Numbered from the stretch's first letter, positions 35,201 through 46,703 are shown. The stretch: 64,000 bases of DNA from Malachius bipustulatus (GCA_910589415.1 OU342633.1:54616404-54680403), one strand, 5' to 3'. Notes: a model not told the origin generated them from the sequence alone. Numbers and translations are program-made.

Positions 35201-37885
35201 AAAATTTTTTATTAAATTTTTTTTTTCATATTTTTTTCCAAAATTTTTAAATTTTTTTATTCCAAATTTCTTGAAAATTTTTTTAAGCTTTTTTTCAAAA
35301 TTTATTTTTAAATTTTTTTTTTTATTTTTTTTTCAAAAATTCTTTCCATTTTTTTTCAAAAATTTTTTCCTCAAAAATTGATTTTCAAAATGTTTTTCAA
35401 AAATTCTTTTTTTCAAAATTGATTTTTAAAATTTTTTTTCATCAAAATTTTTTTTCAAAATTTTTTCATCAAATTTTTTTTCCAAAATTTTTTCCCTAAT
35501 TTTTTTTCTAAATTTATTTTTTAATTTTTTTATTCCAAATTTTGGTTAAAAATTGATTTTTAATTTTCAAAATTTTTGTCGTATAGTTTTGTTTTCAAAA
35601 GCTCTGAAAATTAAATTTTCAGTATGGCCAGGTTAGCTCCGGATTTTTGTTTCAAAAAGAATTTTTTTCATCAAAATTTTTTTCAAATTTTTTTTCAAAA
35701 TTTTTTCCCTAAATTTTTTCAGTTTTTTATTCAATTTTTTTTTCAAAATTGATTTTAATTTTTTTTTCATTTTTTCCTCCAAAATTTTAATTTCAAATTT
35801 TTTTCTTCAATTTTTTTTTTCAAAATATTTTTTTTTTTAATTTTTTCCTCAAATTTTTTTTCAAACTTTTTGTCTTATAGTTTTTGTTTAAAAGCTCTGA
35901 AAATTAAATTTTCAGTATGGCCAGGTTAGCTCCGGATTTTTGTTGTCAGCCCAGGTTAGCCCAGGTCAGCCCAGGTTAGCTCTGAAAATTAAATTTTCAG
36001 TAGGGCCAGGTTAGCTCCGGATTTTTGTTGTCAGCCCAGGTTAGCCCAGGTCAGCCCAGGTTAGCTCTGAAAATTAAATTTTCAGTAGGGCCAGGTTAGC
36101 TCCGGATTTTTGTTTGTCAGCCCAGGTTAGTTCTGAAAATTATTTTTTCAGTAAGGCGAGATTAGCTCCGGATTTTTGTATGTCAGCCCAGGTTAGCCCA
36201 GGTCAGCCCAGGTTAGCTCTGAAAATTAAATTTTCAGTATGGCCAGGTTAGCTCTGGATTTTTGTTTCAAAAAGAATTTTTTTCATCAAAATTTTTTTTC
36301 AAATGTTTTTTCAAAATCTTTTCCCTAAATTTTTTCAATTTTTTTTTTCAAAATATTTTTTTTTAATTTTTTCCTCAAATTTTTTTTTCAAACTTTTTGT
36401 CTTATAGTTTTTTTTTAAAAGCTCTGAAAATTAAATTTTCAGTATGGCCAGGTTAGCTCCGGATTTTTGTTGTCAGCCCAGGTTAGCCCAGGTTAGCCCA
36501 AGTTAGCTCTGAAAATTAAATTTTCAGTAGGGCCAGGTTAGCTCCGGATTTTTGTTTCAAAAAGAATTTTTTTCATCAAAATTTTTTTTCAAATTTTTTT
36601 TCAAAATTTTTTCCCTAAATTTTTTCAGTTTTTTATTCAATTTTTTTTTTCAAAATTGATTTTAATTTTTTTTTCAAAATTTATTTTTTCAAATTTTTTT
36701 TCAAAATTTATTTTTTCAAATTTTTTTTTCATTTTTTCCTCCAAAATTTTAATTTCAAATTTTTTTCTTCAATTTTTTTTTTCAAAATATTTATTTTTTA
36801 ATTTTTTCCCAAATTTTTTTTTAAAACTTTTTGTCTTATAGTTTTTTTTTAAAAGCTCTGAAAATTAAATTTTCAGTATGGCCAGGTTAGCTCCGGATTT
36901 TTGTTGTCAGCCCAGGTTAGCCCAGGTTAGCCCAGGTTAGCTCTGAAAATTAAATTTTCGGTAGGGCCAGGTTAGCTCCGGATTTTTGTTTGTCAGCCCA
37001 GGTTAGCTCTGAAAATTATTTTTTCAGTAAGGCGAGATTAGCTCCGGATTTTTGTATGTCAGCCCAGGTTAGCCCAGGTCAGCCCAGGTTAGCTCTGAAA
37101 ATTAAATTTTCAGTATGGCCAGGTTAGCGCCGGATTTTTGTTTCAAAAAGAATTTTTTTCATCAAATTTTTTTTTCAAATTTTTTTTCAAAATTTTTTCC
37201 CTAAATTTTTTCAGTTTTTTTTTCAAAATTGATTTTATTTTTTTTTTCAAAATTTATTTTTTCAAATTTTTTTTTCATTTTTTCCTCCAAAATTTTAATT
37301 TCAAATTTTTTTCTTCAATTTTTTTTTCAAAATATTTTTTTTTTAATTTTTTCCTCAAATTTTTTTTTCAAACTTTTTGTCTTATAGTTTTTTTTTAAAA
37401 GCTCTGAAAATTAAATTTTCAGTATGGCCAGGTTAGCTCCGGATTTTTGTTGTCAGCCCAGGTTAGCCCAGGTCAGCCCAGGTTAGCTCTGAAAATTAAA
37501 TTTTCAGTAGGGCCAGGTTAGCTCCGGATTTTTGTTTGTCAGCCCAGGTCAGGTCCGCAAATCGATTTTTACGTGAGGCCAGGTTAGCTCCGGATTTTTG
37601 TTTGTCAGCCCAGGTCAGGTCCGCAAATCCATTTTTACGTGAGGCCAGGTTAGCTCCGGATTTTTGTTTGTCAGACCAGGTCTGGTCCGAAAATCGATTT
37701 TTTACGTGAGGCCAGGTTAGCTCCGGATTTTTGTTTGTCAGCCCAGGTTAGGTCCGAAAATCGATTTCTACGTGAGGCCAGGTTAGCTCCGGATTTTTGT
37801 TTGTCAGCCCAGGTCAGGTCCGAAATTCGATTTTTGCGTGAGGCCAGGTTAGCTCCGGATTTTTGTTTGTCAGACCAGATTAGGT
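32262..37885. repeat. 5.6 kb complex satellite array with two unit types
   Basis: Edge unit (about 66 bp; 32262-32400 and about 37535-37885): ACGTGAGGCCAGGTTAGC, TCCGGATTTTTGTTTGTC, AGCCCAGGTCAGGTCC, then AATCGATTTTT. Core unit (roughly 75-150 bp, 30 or more copies): CTGAAAATTAAATTTTCAG, a 9+1+9 palindrome, then GGCCAGGTTAGCTCCGGATT and one to three AGCCCAGGT(T/C) short repeats. T-rich stretches (TTTTTTTCAAAATTTTT) of 200-500 bp separate groups of units. A roughly 2 kb segment is duplicated: the string GTCGTATAGTTTTGTTTTC occurs at about 33626 and 35578, and the flanking order matches over about 1 kb. The Phe/Ser/Lys-rich frames here are composition artefacts. There is no sign of telomeric or rDNA identity. 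Confidence 0.92.
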
Positions 37886-38700
37886 CCTGCTACCAGATCC
37901 GGCTGCGTTCCGGTCTTGTGACGTCACGTGGTTCTAAAACTACACCATGAGATTCCTCATATCTTTTTTATTGCCAGGAATAAATGAATAATTATTTGTA
38001 GGCTTGCATAGGTCGGCAACAGCTATACATTTCACGTTTTAAAAATTTTCAAGGTCATCTAAATCCCAGAGTTTTCATAGTCAACTTTTTTTTTTATAGC
38101 TGTCATATTGTTTTTTTATGTCGTTTGGTACAAAAAAATCATGAAAATCAAAAATCAATAACATTAAAAAAATTTGTAAAAATTTCATTTTTCCATAATA
38201 GATCTAGCACAAAGAAAAACACAAGCAAAAAGTATCGAAGCAATATAATTTGACATTTATTTTATGAACAACCTCGCCGCGATTAATACTTTAAGTTAAA
38301 ATAAAACCAGCACATGACGTGATTGCGCAGTAATAACCAAAATAGTAACAGCAATCGGCATACCGTGGTATATGTGTATCGTGGTAAGTCAATTCAGTCA
38401 ATTCTTTCTTTCGCTTGACTTACGTCATGGAGCTTTCAGTGTCAGTGTCAGGTGTCGGGTCTTCCTCCAGTCAAATAAAAAAGAAAGATACTTTTCTATT
38501 TGTAAATAAATATTAAATGTTGATGTTTATTTTTATATAATTGAATAATAAATATAATTACCAAAAATATAATCTGTAATTTACTGGACTAATATAAAAG
38601 CATTCGAAAATGTAAATAATTATACCCAATCAGGTTGTCCGGTCGGTTTTTTTGGTAATGCAGTGGCAAGGTGTAGGTTAATTAGAGGTCAAGTTAATTG
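37886..38700. other. Upstream region of TMEM127
   Basis: No coding frame. TTACGTCA (CRE/AP-1-like) lies at about 38421, with CAGTGTCAGTGTCAGGTG after it; this less AT-rich patch is the best candidate for the TMEM127 promoter or 5' UTR. 38050-38125 carries a diverged dispersed repeat also present at 17320-17425. Confidence 0.4.
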
Positions 38701-38747
38701 TGATTTTCTTTTTCAGCAAAATCTACATTCCACCACAAACCGCAGAG

Positions 38748-41700
38748 ATGTCGCGAAGTATCACTAATATGCTCTCGCAGCTCTTACAGCAACTCCAAGC
38801 TAAAGATGATGAGCCCAACTTGGTTTCTGCTAGTTTTCACATGATGACGATCACAATGATAAGCATGTCGATGGCAAATCTCACCTGGTTCACTGTAACC
38901 GGGAACTTCTGCATACCATATCTCAGTTTAGGGGCGTTTTTTACCTTCGGATATTCGGATGAGAATCTCACAGGTATTTTGTAAAATTGCAAATATAATA
39001 TTATGCTGAATAATCACGATAATAATAATTGTAGAATAATTTACTTATTTACTTCTATAAGAGCACCCCTAGCATCTATATTTAAGTTCTGAACATCAAT
39101 AGCAGTAACTGATCTTCCTGTAATAGCTGTCGAACTACTACGCACCTTTTCTATATTGTGACAGGTCACAAAAATGACGTTTTAAACGGGCATTCCCGAA
39201 CTGTCATGTTCCCGAATGTCGCATTTCGCACTCTGGGAAAGAATATGACAGTTTATCTGACACTTCTTTCCCCAACGATCTCAATTAGCTGTAGGTAGAA
39301 TGTCTGCATGATCACATTCTAGATTCCAATAAGCAATAATGTAGATAAACAAGAAGAACAGATGTTCGATGTTCCTAACATCAAGTTCTAAATAAATCCA
39401 GAATAATTGGTGTGGCAAAACCATATACCTAATACTCCTATATTGCTAGCGCCCATAAGTGGAAGTGTCACGGACTGAGTGAGACAGCAAACGACTACTT
39501 ATATCTCTTTTTAGACTACTCTAGCTGTTGTGCGCAAGCTTTAGGAGTCTGCTGGTTGAATCAGTTTATAATCTGATGCTGTGGGCGTGTTCAATTCTCG
39601 GCAGTCGACATGCGTATAGGACTGTAGGACTTATAGTAGTTACGAAAAAGGTAGAGACGTCCATATCCTGGTGATAGTCTCCTGTTTTTTTTTTATTCAA
39701 ATATTAATGCACCACCGTCGACAAAACCACTATCACTGCCAATGTGCGTGATTATTAAGCGTCTTCCTTTACCGGAAGGAGCTCTCAACCCGGTTGATAA
39801 ACCTTCCATGAAAGCTTGTCAACTGCTGGTGACATTAAGGTCTTGCCAAACCTTCTGAAAGGTATGGCCTTCGTTTACCCTTATTTCGTCCATATAATAA
39901 ATCTTGCGATTCTCCATCCTGTATTGACGAATTTGTTGCAAGTAGTTACGCCGCCATAAAACGATGTCAGGTTTTTCTAAAAGAACATTCGATTTCTTTT
40001 CAAATATCGGAAGTTCATAGAATGGAGAGTTCGTTTTAGCACTCGCATTGACACTTTTGGCATATCGGTGTCAGCATTAATAGCGGCTGAAATTTTTGCC
40101 AAAGTTGGCGGTTCATTTTCAAAGAAAAAGGAATGCACTTTCCGACGGATGATGGATCTTTTCGTGTCCTCGTCAAGAATGATCCTTTTTTTTCCCACGC
40201 GTTTCTATATTTTGGTAGTAGAGGCTAGATTCTTCTTTTATAGCTTTATACACGCTGCTCTCCCCCATTTTTGTTTAGCTGCTACATATTGACACTGCTT
40301 CTGTCACGGATAAATTAGGATTTCTTTCTCTCAGACCATCAAAAACGTTTTTAATTAAAATTTTCACTTCCGGTATCAGAGTGATAGGCTTGTTTTTCCT
40401 AACAACCGTGTTATCTGCCATATTTTTTTTTTGTTTTTCAACACAATAATCACTCAAACACAAAAATCTATTTGAATCTTAAAAATTGCCCCAACACTTA
40501 GGTACTGTTTTTTATTCAACGCTTGAAACGCTATACTGAAATTACTTCGGCTTCTGCATGTGCGATAAATGCTTTTTTAACAAGAAAACAGATAAGATCA
40601 GCTTATGGTTAAATCTCAGACGTACAAGAGAGTATGTGATGAGGTGTATAGCAGTAGATTAAAGAAGACAGATAATAAAAGTAAGACTCATTGTATTTTA
40701 ATCAATAATAAAGATAAGCTTATCAGCTCTTGTAGCTCAATAAAATAATAAATTTTTTGCCGGTAGTTCGTACCCTGCGGCAAACAATTATTCCAAATTT
40801 TACAAGCAAGCGGTTTTGCCGCTCGATAGTAAACATTTTGCACTATTTTGATGACTCGCTTTGCGGAATATTGAACTTATAGTATAGTACATACTACATA
40901 CAGTTCTGTTCAAATAAATCTGAGACAATTTTGATTTTCTTGTGTAAATGTGGCTTATAAATTGAACAATGTTTCCATGCTGTCAACAAAAACTTGAAAA
41001 TGCGAAATTTAAATTATGTTCCGTAAATTCACCAGGTTAACCAGGGTTAATCACATTTGTGGTTATGCATAAATAATCATGGGTTATATACGGAAGAAGG
41101 TTAACCTGGATCATGGTCAAAGATAAAATAAGCACCAATAATGATTGTTACTATTGGACCTCCAACTACTTGATTGTCATAGGAACTTAATTATTAGTAT
41201 TATTAGTACTAATTATCGATTGTAACCTACCTCAATAATTAATTTATATTCAAAAATATATTGAAACTATCCTACTCTATATTTTTTCAAAGCAAAAGAC
41301 TTAGTTTATAATAATTAGTCTTTATTTAAATCAGTCACAACAAAATTAACAATAATTATTACACACTTATTTACACACTTCTGATTTCACTTCACTCGTC
41401 AAAACCTTCTTTCTCATTCTTCACCACTGCTCTTTACTCTATACTCTGTAGTATTCCAACCCAAACTAACTTCCAAGCTAATATTGTTTTATTAAAAATA
41501 CACTAAAACTAAACTAACTGTAGATACTGCCACGGCGCTCTTATTATACAAGCCACACATGGTTCTCGAAAAGTTCTAGGAACTTCACTGGTGTTGTAGA
41601 GTAGCTCTAGACATAGCCGTGCACTCTTTTGAACATGCCCGGAGATATTCTGGCGTTCTAGATTAAAATATGACATTCCTGTCATGGCAGCCAGAATTTT

Positions 41701-43975
41701 CGTAAACCAGCTGACCATTAATTATCGAGAAGAATGTAAGCAAATATGAAACTATAAGCTACATTTACACTATAAAATTAAAACTGCCCCAGATTTATTG
41801 GAACAAAACTGCACTTACTTATACCCTGCAATTTCGACTCATATTTACTGATCAATTTTCAATAATGTTCCAGATTTAAGATGTATCACACCTTTAGTTG
41901 TCAATATGATGAGGATAACAATATTGCTATGCTTCATGGCAGTCATATTCACTTTAGCCGCATTCCTGCTGGATTTAATTGGTCCAAAAGCTGTAACCTA
42001 TCGAATGGTTAGGCGATATTCAGTTCTTGGCATATGTACAGGTAAGAATATTCAAGTAATGATTTGAATATAGGGCTTTGCTGGCAATTAATTAAAGTAA
42101 TTTGATGAGGGATAAAATGATAAAAAAAAAGTATTCCATGTTTTATACTTAGTGATGATGAAGACTAAAATTGAGTACATTACATAAGTACATATTCCTA
42201 TCGCACTCCCTTTCCTCCATACAGTGTTGTTAGACTGACAGCGAGTATTATAAAGGCCCATTAAGCTAACAGGCAGATTTCTGATACCATTTTTAAAGCT
42301 GACATCGACGTCAAATAATAGAGTTGATATATTTTCTAAAAACGGCCCCAGAAATATGCCCGTTAACTTAATGAGCCTTTATAATACTGGCTATAAGTAG
42401 AACTATGTACTTAGTTGGTTCATCTAAGAGAAAAGTACTGTTCCATTTTTTGATTTATTTTCCATAATTAGCCTAACACACATTTTAGCAAAAGGATATG
42501 TCTCTAAGGTTAACAAGGATCTTAAAGATTTAAAGATACCATTTTATAAAGGCCATAAGTACACTTATCCTTGTGAAATTAACATTTAATTTAAAAATAT
42601 TTTACTTTATTTTATCAAAACGTTATAAGTAGACATATCCCAAAGAACGAATGTTAATTGAAGGTTACAGGGCAGCAAAAATGGTATAAGTATACTTATC
42701 CCTTTTTGGCTTTTTCTTCATAAATGAAGTATCTTCTTTATTATTGGAGTAAGTGTAATAAAAGCGGGAAGCTCTTGTGCTTATGCAATGTGCAGTATAA
42801 GTCAACTTATTCCATTTATACAAAATAGATCGATGATAAAAAAAAATTCAACAGTCAAAACTGACAAAGTTAACATATTCCCTTTTACCAGATACTGTCA
42901 GAGTCAATTTTTTAAGCAACAAAGGGAATAAGATTTTTTTACTTAAGGTTTTAGAATATGTAATCGCTAAAAAATCTCAATGTTTACTTTTTCTAGAATG
43001 ACTGTTTTCGTATTTTGTTCAAAAGAAGAACAAATTAATTTACTGCGTAGAAAAACAGTTATTTAGGTCTCCTGGAAAGTTGACTGTTTTGACTTATAAT
43101 AGGTCCCTTTACCTATTACCAGCAAAATAAGTACTTTGCATTTTTTTTAAGTTAGTACTTATTCTACATTCTACAAAATAGGGGCTTACAAAATAATTAT
43201 TTATATTTATTTATTTTCAGTGTTATGGATTCTTGCTATTATAAGTGTATCCTATTACATTATTTTACTATTAGAAGACATTACAGAGAAAAGTAAACTG
43301 GATTCTAATATTACTTATGGTCCAGGCTTCTTCCTTTTAGCTGCAGCAGGTAAATATTTAAACGATTGTGTGTTATTTTTTACCACATTAATCGACCTTG
43401 TTCTCTCCCCCTTCAGCTTCTAGAATTTTTTTTTATCATTCACAGGGCCTGTTGCACAAAGGTAAATTAAACATTTTCAGATAATTACTGATTTTAAAAT
43501 GCCCTGTATTATGAGAATATTGGTCTGATATTGCTGAAAATAAGTTTTACTCCCTTTAAGAAGAATTAATTACTGATAAAAAATAAAAGATCATTAAATA
43601 TATTTGCCATATTTTCAAAAGTTACAATTTAAAATCAGTAACTATCTCAAAATTTTTAATTTGTGTTTGTGCAACCGGCCCACAGTCTTCTATATGATGA
43701 GATTAAGTTTAAAACATTTTTTTGTACCGTTGTACCGAATTTTATAAAACACGTAATGTTCACCGAGGTACCATAAAATTAAGAGAATTATTTTTTCAGG
43801 TGGAGTTTGCCTTTGTGGAATTTTCTACAATCTAATTCTGACGCACCCAGCAAGTTATGCATCGCGGGATGATGATCGTTGCCTGATAGACAACCCCGAA
43901 GACTCTCTAGATACTTTTAATAGCCCCACCCCTCCCCCTCCGTACAATATACCACCACCCCCGTACAGTCCTTGA
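38748..43975 (+). CDS. TMEM127: Transmembrane protein 127
   Basis: In vertebrates TMEM127 is an endosomal/lysosomal four-pass protein that restrains mTORC1 and acts as an adaptor for NEDD4-family ubiquitin ligases. Coding exons are 38748-38973, 41874-42041, 43221-43349 and 43800-43975, all with GT-AG borders, and total 699 nt (232 aa; the human protein is 238). Hydrophobic segments lie near residues 29-48, 86-110, 121-148 and 167-188. Family hallmarks are SASFHMMTITMISMSMANL-TWF after a hydrophilic N-terminus, AAFLLDLIGPK, the MVRRYS link, and a Gly-rich start of TM4 (AAAGGVCLCG). The tail ends PPPPYNIPPPPYSP, two PPxY motifs for WW domains where the human tail has one PPAY. An acceptor at 38716 just upstream suggests a 5' UTR exon further left. 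Intron 1 (2.9 kb) and the other introns are loaded with mobile elements. NRBF2 lies downstream in convergent orientation. Confidence 0.93.
39590..40445 (-). pseudogene. Decayed DDE (IS630/Tc1-mariner-like) transposase in TMEM127 intron 1
   Basis: Minus-strand translation, with frameshifts near 39990 and 40200 and stops near 39800 and 39690, gives an N-terminal region with HTH-type character (RRKVHSFFFENEPPTLAKIS, then LKRTLHSMNFRYLKRN). Further on are PDIVLWRRNYLQQIRQYR, IYYMDEIRVNEGHTFQKVW, FMEGLSTGLRAPSGKGRRL-IITHIGS, and TGDYHQDMD. The YYxDE (catalytic Asp), GLSTGL.xPSGKG.RLI and DYHxxM order is found in many insect transposable-element proteins with a DDE endonuclease. The copy is clearly dead, lies antisense to the host gene, and has no visible TIRs that I could assign. 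Confidence 0.7.
41305..41725 (-). mobile_element. Possible solo LTR in TMEM127 intron 1
   Basis: Read on the minus strand, the segment has promoter-like and terminator-like order: a Cys/Gly-coding-looking start, GAAGTTCCTAGAACTTTTC (a heat-shock-element-like pattern also seen in insect LTRs), TATAATAAGAGC, a GTTAGTTTAGTTTTAGTG box, and finally AAATAAAGACTAATTATT. This is the U3-R-U5 style of insect LTRs. No second LTR, target duplication or pol frame is visible, so the call is tentative. Confidence 0.3.
42241..42391. mobile_element. 151 bp MITE in TMEM127 intron 2
   Basis: Terminal inverted repeats of about 42 bp: GCGAGTATTATAAAGGCCCA ... CAGATTTCTG on the left and CAGAAATATG ... TGAGCCTTTATAATACTGGC on the right, with about five mismatches. 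Non-coding. No certain target duplication. Confidence 0.7.
42490..42885. repeat. Series of palindromic ATAAGTA-TACTTAT motifs in TMEM127 intron 2
   Basis: CCATAAGTACACTTATCC (42553), TTATAAGTAGACATATCC (42623), GGTATAAGTATACTTATCCC (42683) and AGTATAAGTCAACTTATTCC (42793) are spaced by 60-110 bp. AAGGATATGTCTC near 42494 looks like an inverted half. The motif is close to a perfect palindrome, and the sequence between copies is unrelated. Confidence 0.55.
43445..43681. mobile_element. 237 bp MITE in the last TMEM127 intron
   Basis: Ends are GGGCCTGTTGCACAAA and TTTGTGCAACCGGCCC, a 16 bp TIR with one mismatch. The flanks are ACA on both sides (43442-43444 and 43682-43684), fitting a 3 bp target duplication. 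GGGCCxGTTGCA ends with 3 bp duplications are typical of PIF/Harbinger-type MITEs. Its ends do not match the Harbinger element at the right edge of the window as far as I can see. Confidence 0.78.
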
Positions 43976-45730
43976 TATAAGGTTTACCTCCTGTACGCGC
44001 CCTGAGCGCTAGGCTTATAACTGTGTGTTTGAAACACGAAATATCATATTTTTGCTATACATATAAATATTTTTGTGATAGTTTTTATTTCTAGTCTGCT
44101 TCTTGTAGTTAGTTTGAGTTTCATGAATCGCCAAAGAGTTTAGGTAGTCACTAGATGAGATATATTGTACCTACTTATATTATTAATAATTATTATAAGA
44201 TGTAAAATCAATCATTAGTTTTCGATAACTTTTCCACTACTTGTACATTTTATGCTTTAATAGTTTGCACTTTTTGTCGTAAATGTATTTAAACTGTCAA
44301 GTTATTGTACTGTGATTGGTTGCATTAGATATTTTTGTTAAGTTTTTTTTGTTTGTTTTGTTAAAGAGTAGATTTCTCATGTTTTCAGAAGGGCCTCGTA
44401 TTTGTAATATTTTATTGTTAAAATGTATTGTGATCAAATTTGCTTATTGTTTCGATCAACTAACTCATTTATCAGTAACAATCCTTCTTATCCCGGAAGT
44501 TATTACTCATGTGAGAATAGAGAGACACTATTAATAAACAGAAGGGGAGACATTTAATGACCTGAACCTAATCTAAATTTGGGAATTGCCGGACTTCCCA
44601 CAGTGTCACAGTCTGATATTCTGACTCCTCTCAAGGTAAATTTTGATTTCTGAAGCAACGCTGCTTGATATATTACAAGTCTTCAACCAGCAATCAAATG
44701 TTATTCTAGAATCTTTAAATTCTCCATCTTTATCTGTCAGTCTGCTAAAAATTCATGAAGACGTGTATTCTGATAAATTGTTTACTAGTCAATTTACTGT
44801 TTTCTGGGATTACCAGGGCTGCTGCACGGGAGCATATTTTGAACACTTACAAACTGATTTAGTTGGCTAATGAACGAAAATGTTTTAAAGTTTTCTAATA
44901 AACTGGAACTAGAAACCACCTTCTGTCTCTTGTATAAAGTGTTGCATAGCATAGCATGAGTTTTTAGCGTATGTTCCAGCAGCCTTATCAAATCACTGAA
45001 TTTCGGCAACAATTATCCAGCTAAAGAGCTTATTGCTCGAGGCTAAGGCTATCAGAGTGTAGCGATCGTATTTCAAAGTGACATTTAAACTGATTAAGAT
45101 TTATCAAAATACTTTAGTAAACAATGCTTTATCTTTCTTCATAATTTGAAAATAATTTTTCATCACATTGATTTGCTACAATGATTTTGAGTTTGTTTAG
45201 CACAGAAAACAAAATAGAAAATACATACCTAATAAATATTTTTGAAAAACTAAAAATACAAACTTTCTAAAATTATAACTAGGTAATGGTTAAAAAAAAA
45301 ACCTGCATTTTTGTTTGAAAGAGATAATTATTATTGAATATCTTCAATTCCATTCATTGAATAAAACAAATAAATGTAGTAATACTTCGATTGCTTTTCA
45401 ATAAATTTAATAATTTGATATGTCACTCTTGAGAAGAAAAATCTACAGGTAAAAGGATAAGATCTTGACATCATGTGAAGCTTCCCTGTGTAAAAAATTC
45501 GAATGTTCATTACTGGTTACTCATTCATTTTGAATTGTGATCCATTAGTCTCCCTTACCCCACTGAATCATGAAAACTTTCTGATTCCTTTCGAATCAAC
45601 GGACTTCACATGTCAAACATGACCTTTGAATGTCTGATGGGTTCTTTTGCTTTATTCGATAAGTATAAGATTTGTAATTCAATAATTCGAATCACGATTT
45701 ATATGATTTAAAACGGACATCAAAAAATTG
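43976..45730. other. TMEM127 3' UTR and intergenic DNA
   Basis: Candidate AATAAA signals occur at 44533 and 44898. No convincing further gene; the frame at 44643-44870 has no known motif. Confidence 0.45.
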
Positions 45731-45787
45731 ATGTTAAATAAAACAATAATGTTTTTAAAAATTCTACTGATGTATATTGCTGGATAT

Positions 45788-45834
45788 TAACTTTACACGT
45801 GTTTCACTACTTTGTAGCATCTTCAGACGTATGT
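45788..45834 (-). ncRNA. Hammerhead-ribozyme-like motif (left arm)
   Basis: On the minus strand: ACGT, then CTGAAGA, a TGCTAC-AAA-GTAGT hairpin, GAAA, then CACGTGTAA. This gives the core boxes CUGANGA and GAAA, a helix II hairpin, a minimal self-complementary helix III (CAC/GUG) and a GUA cleavage-type triplet. Very short helix III is a known trait of hammerheads in Penelope-like elements. The extra U before helix II leaves a bulge and stem I is short, so activity is uncertain. Confidence 0.5.
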
Positions 45835-46391
45835 AAATAAAATGATTGATATAGTAACATAGCAACAGTATGGTAACCTAAGTGATCATAAAACAAGTAA
45901 CTATAGATTTAAATGAATTTTTAACAGAGTTAACTAGATCATAATGTATTTCTTCAGAATCTTCTTAGTTGTTGATATCAAGAAGAAAATCAAGCAGTGG
46001 AGAACGATATGTGTCTAGCTGTTCATTTATTACATTTGGACCAAGGATGTAAAGCAACATCAGTGGCAAGTGTGTAAAATTTTAAGAAAATCCGTACACT
46101 AGAAATAAAGTTATAAAAAAATATTGATTTAAAAAAATCAACTTTGAAGGCTCATAACTTTCTTATTTGTGACTTTTCGAAAAAAAATTATAGATACTTT
46201 TGGCAATACTTCATCAAGTAGAATCACCCCCTTAATTTTTTGCGCATAATTTCCGGACATCCTGTATAAACTGAATTACAATGAGAACAGTAATTTATAA
46301 TCTGTAATTTAGAAAACTTTTCCTTTGCATTCAGCAATATAGAACCATTGCTCATACAAGATTTGAATGAAATATTAAATATTTTATATTT

Positions 46392-46703
46392 ATGAGCAAT
46401 GGTTCTATATTGCTGAATGCAAAGGAAAAGTTATCTAAATTACAGAAACCTGGAATTTATCGATTAAACTGTTCTCTTTGCAATTCAGTTTATATAGAAC
46501 AGACTTTTAGAAACCTAGAAATTAGATACAATGAACACCTAAACTCCTGCAGACTCAAACATCCAGAAAGATCAAATTTTTCAAAGCACTTAATAGAAAA
46601 CAATTACACTCTAACAGCAAACAACAAAATTGAATTATTTCATCATTGTGATCATTATTTTAAATTAAATTTTCTTGAATCTCTACACTGTGTTTTATAT
46701 TAA
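46392..46703 (+). pseudogene. GIY-YIG endonuclease domain of a Penelope-like element
   Basis: The frame starts MSNGSILLNAKEKLSKLQKP and continues GIYRLNCSLCNSVYIEQTFR then NLEIRYNEHL and FSKHLIENNYTL. This is the C-terminal GIY-YIG nuclease layout of Penelope-like polyproteins, with GIY, the Cys-x-x-Cys insert, an Arg and an EH. The second motif is YIE instead of YIG, so a conserved Gly is lost. The upstream reverse transcriptase is absent and the frame runs into an inserted element at 46686, which supplies an artificial stop. The true continuation lies after 47880. Confidence 0.75.

Noticed and set aside
33320..37400. Long Phe/Ser/Lys-rich open frames (FFSKFIFSNFF-like) in the satellite
   Set aside because: They come from T-rich TTTTTTTCAAAATTTT spacers; several frames are open at once and composition explains them.
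32262..37885. Satellite short repeats CAGGTTAG / CAGGTCAG as telomeric (TTAGG or TCAGG) repeats
   Set aside because: The pentamer is never in uninterrupted tandem; it is embedded in longer AGCCCAGGT units inside a complex satellite.
41540..41585. Heat-shock element (TTCTCGAAAAGTTCTAGGAA) as a regulator of TMEM127
   Set aside because: The spacing of the TTC/GAA units is off by one and the site lies in a probable LTR, so it more likely belonged to the mobile element.
38974..41873. DDE transposase remnant as an alternative TMEM127 exon
   Set aside because: It is on the opposite strand and is frameshifted; TMEM127 exons join in phase without it.
46392..46703. GIY-YIG frame as a domesticated host nuclease
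   Set aside because: It sits between inverted Penelope-like arms, is cut by another element, and has YIE in place of YIG.
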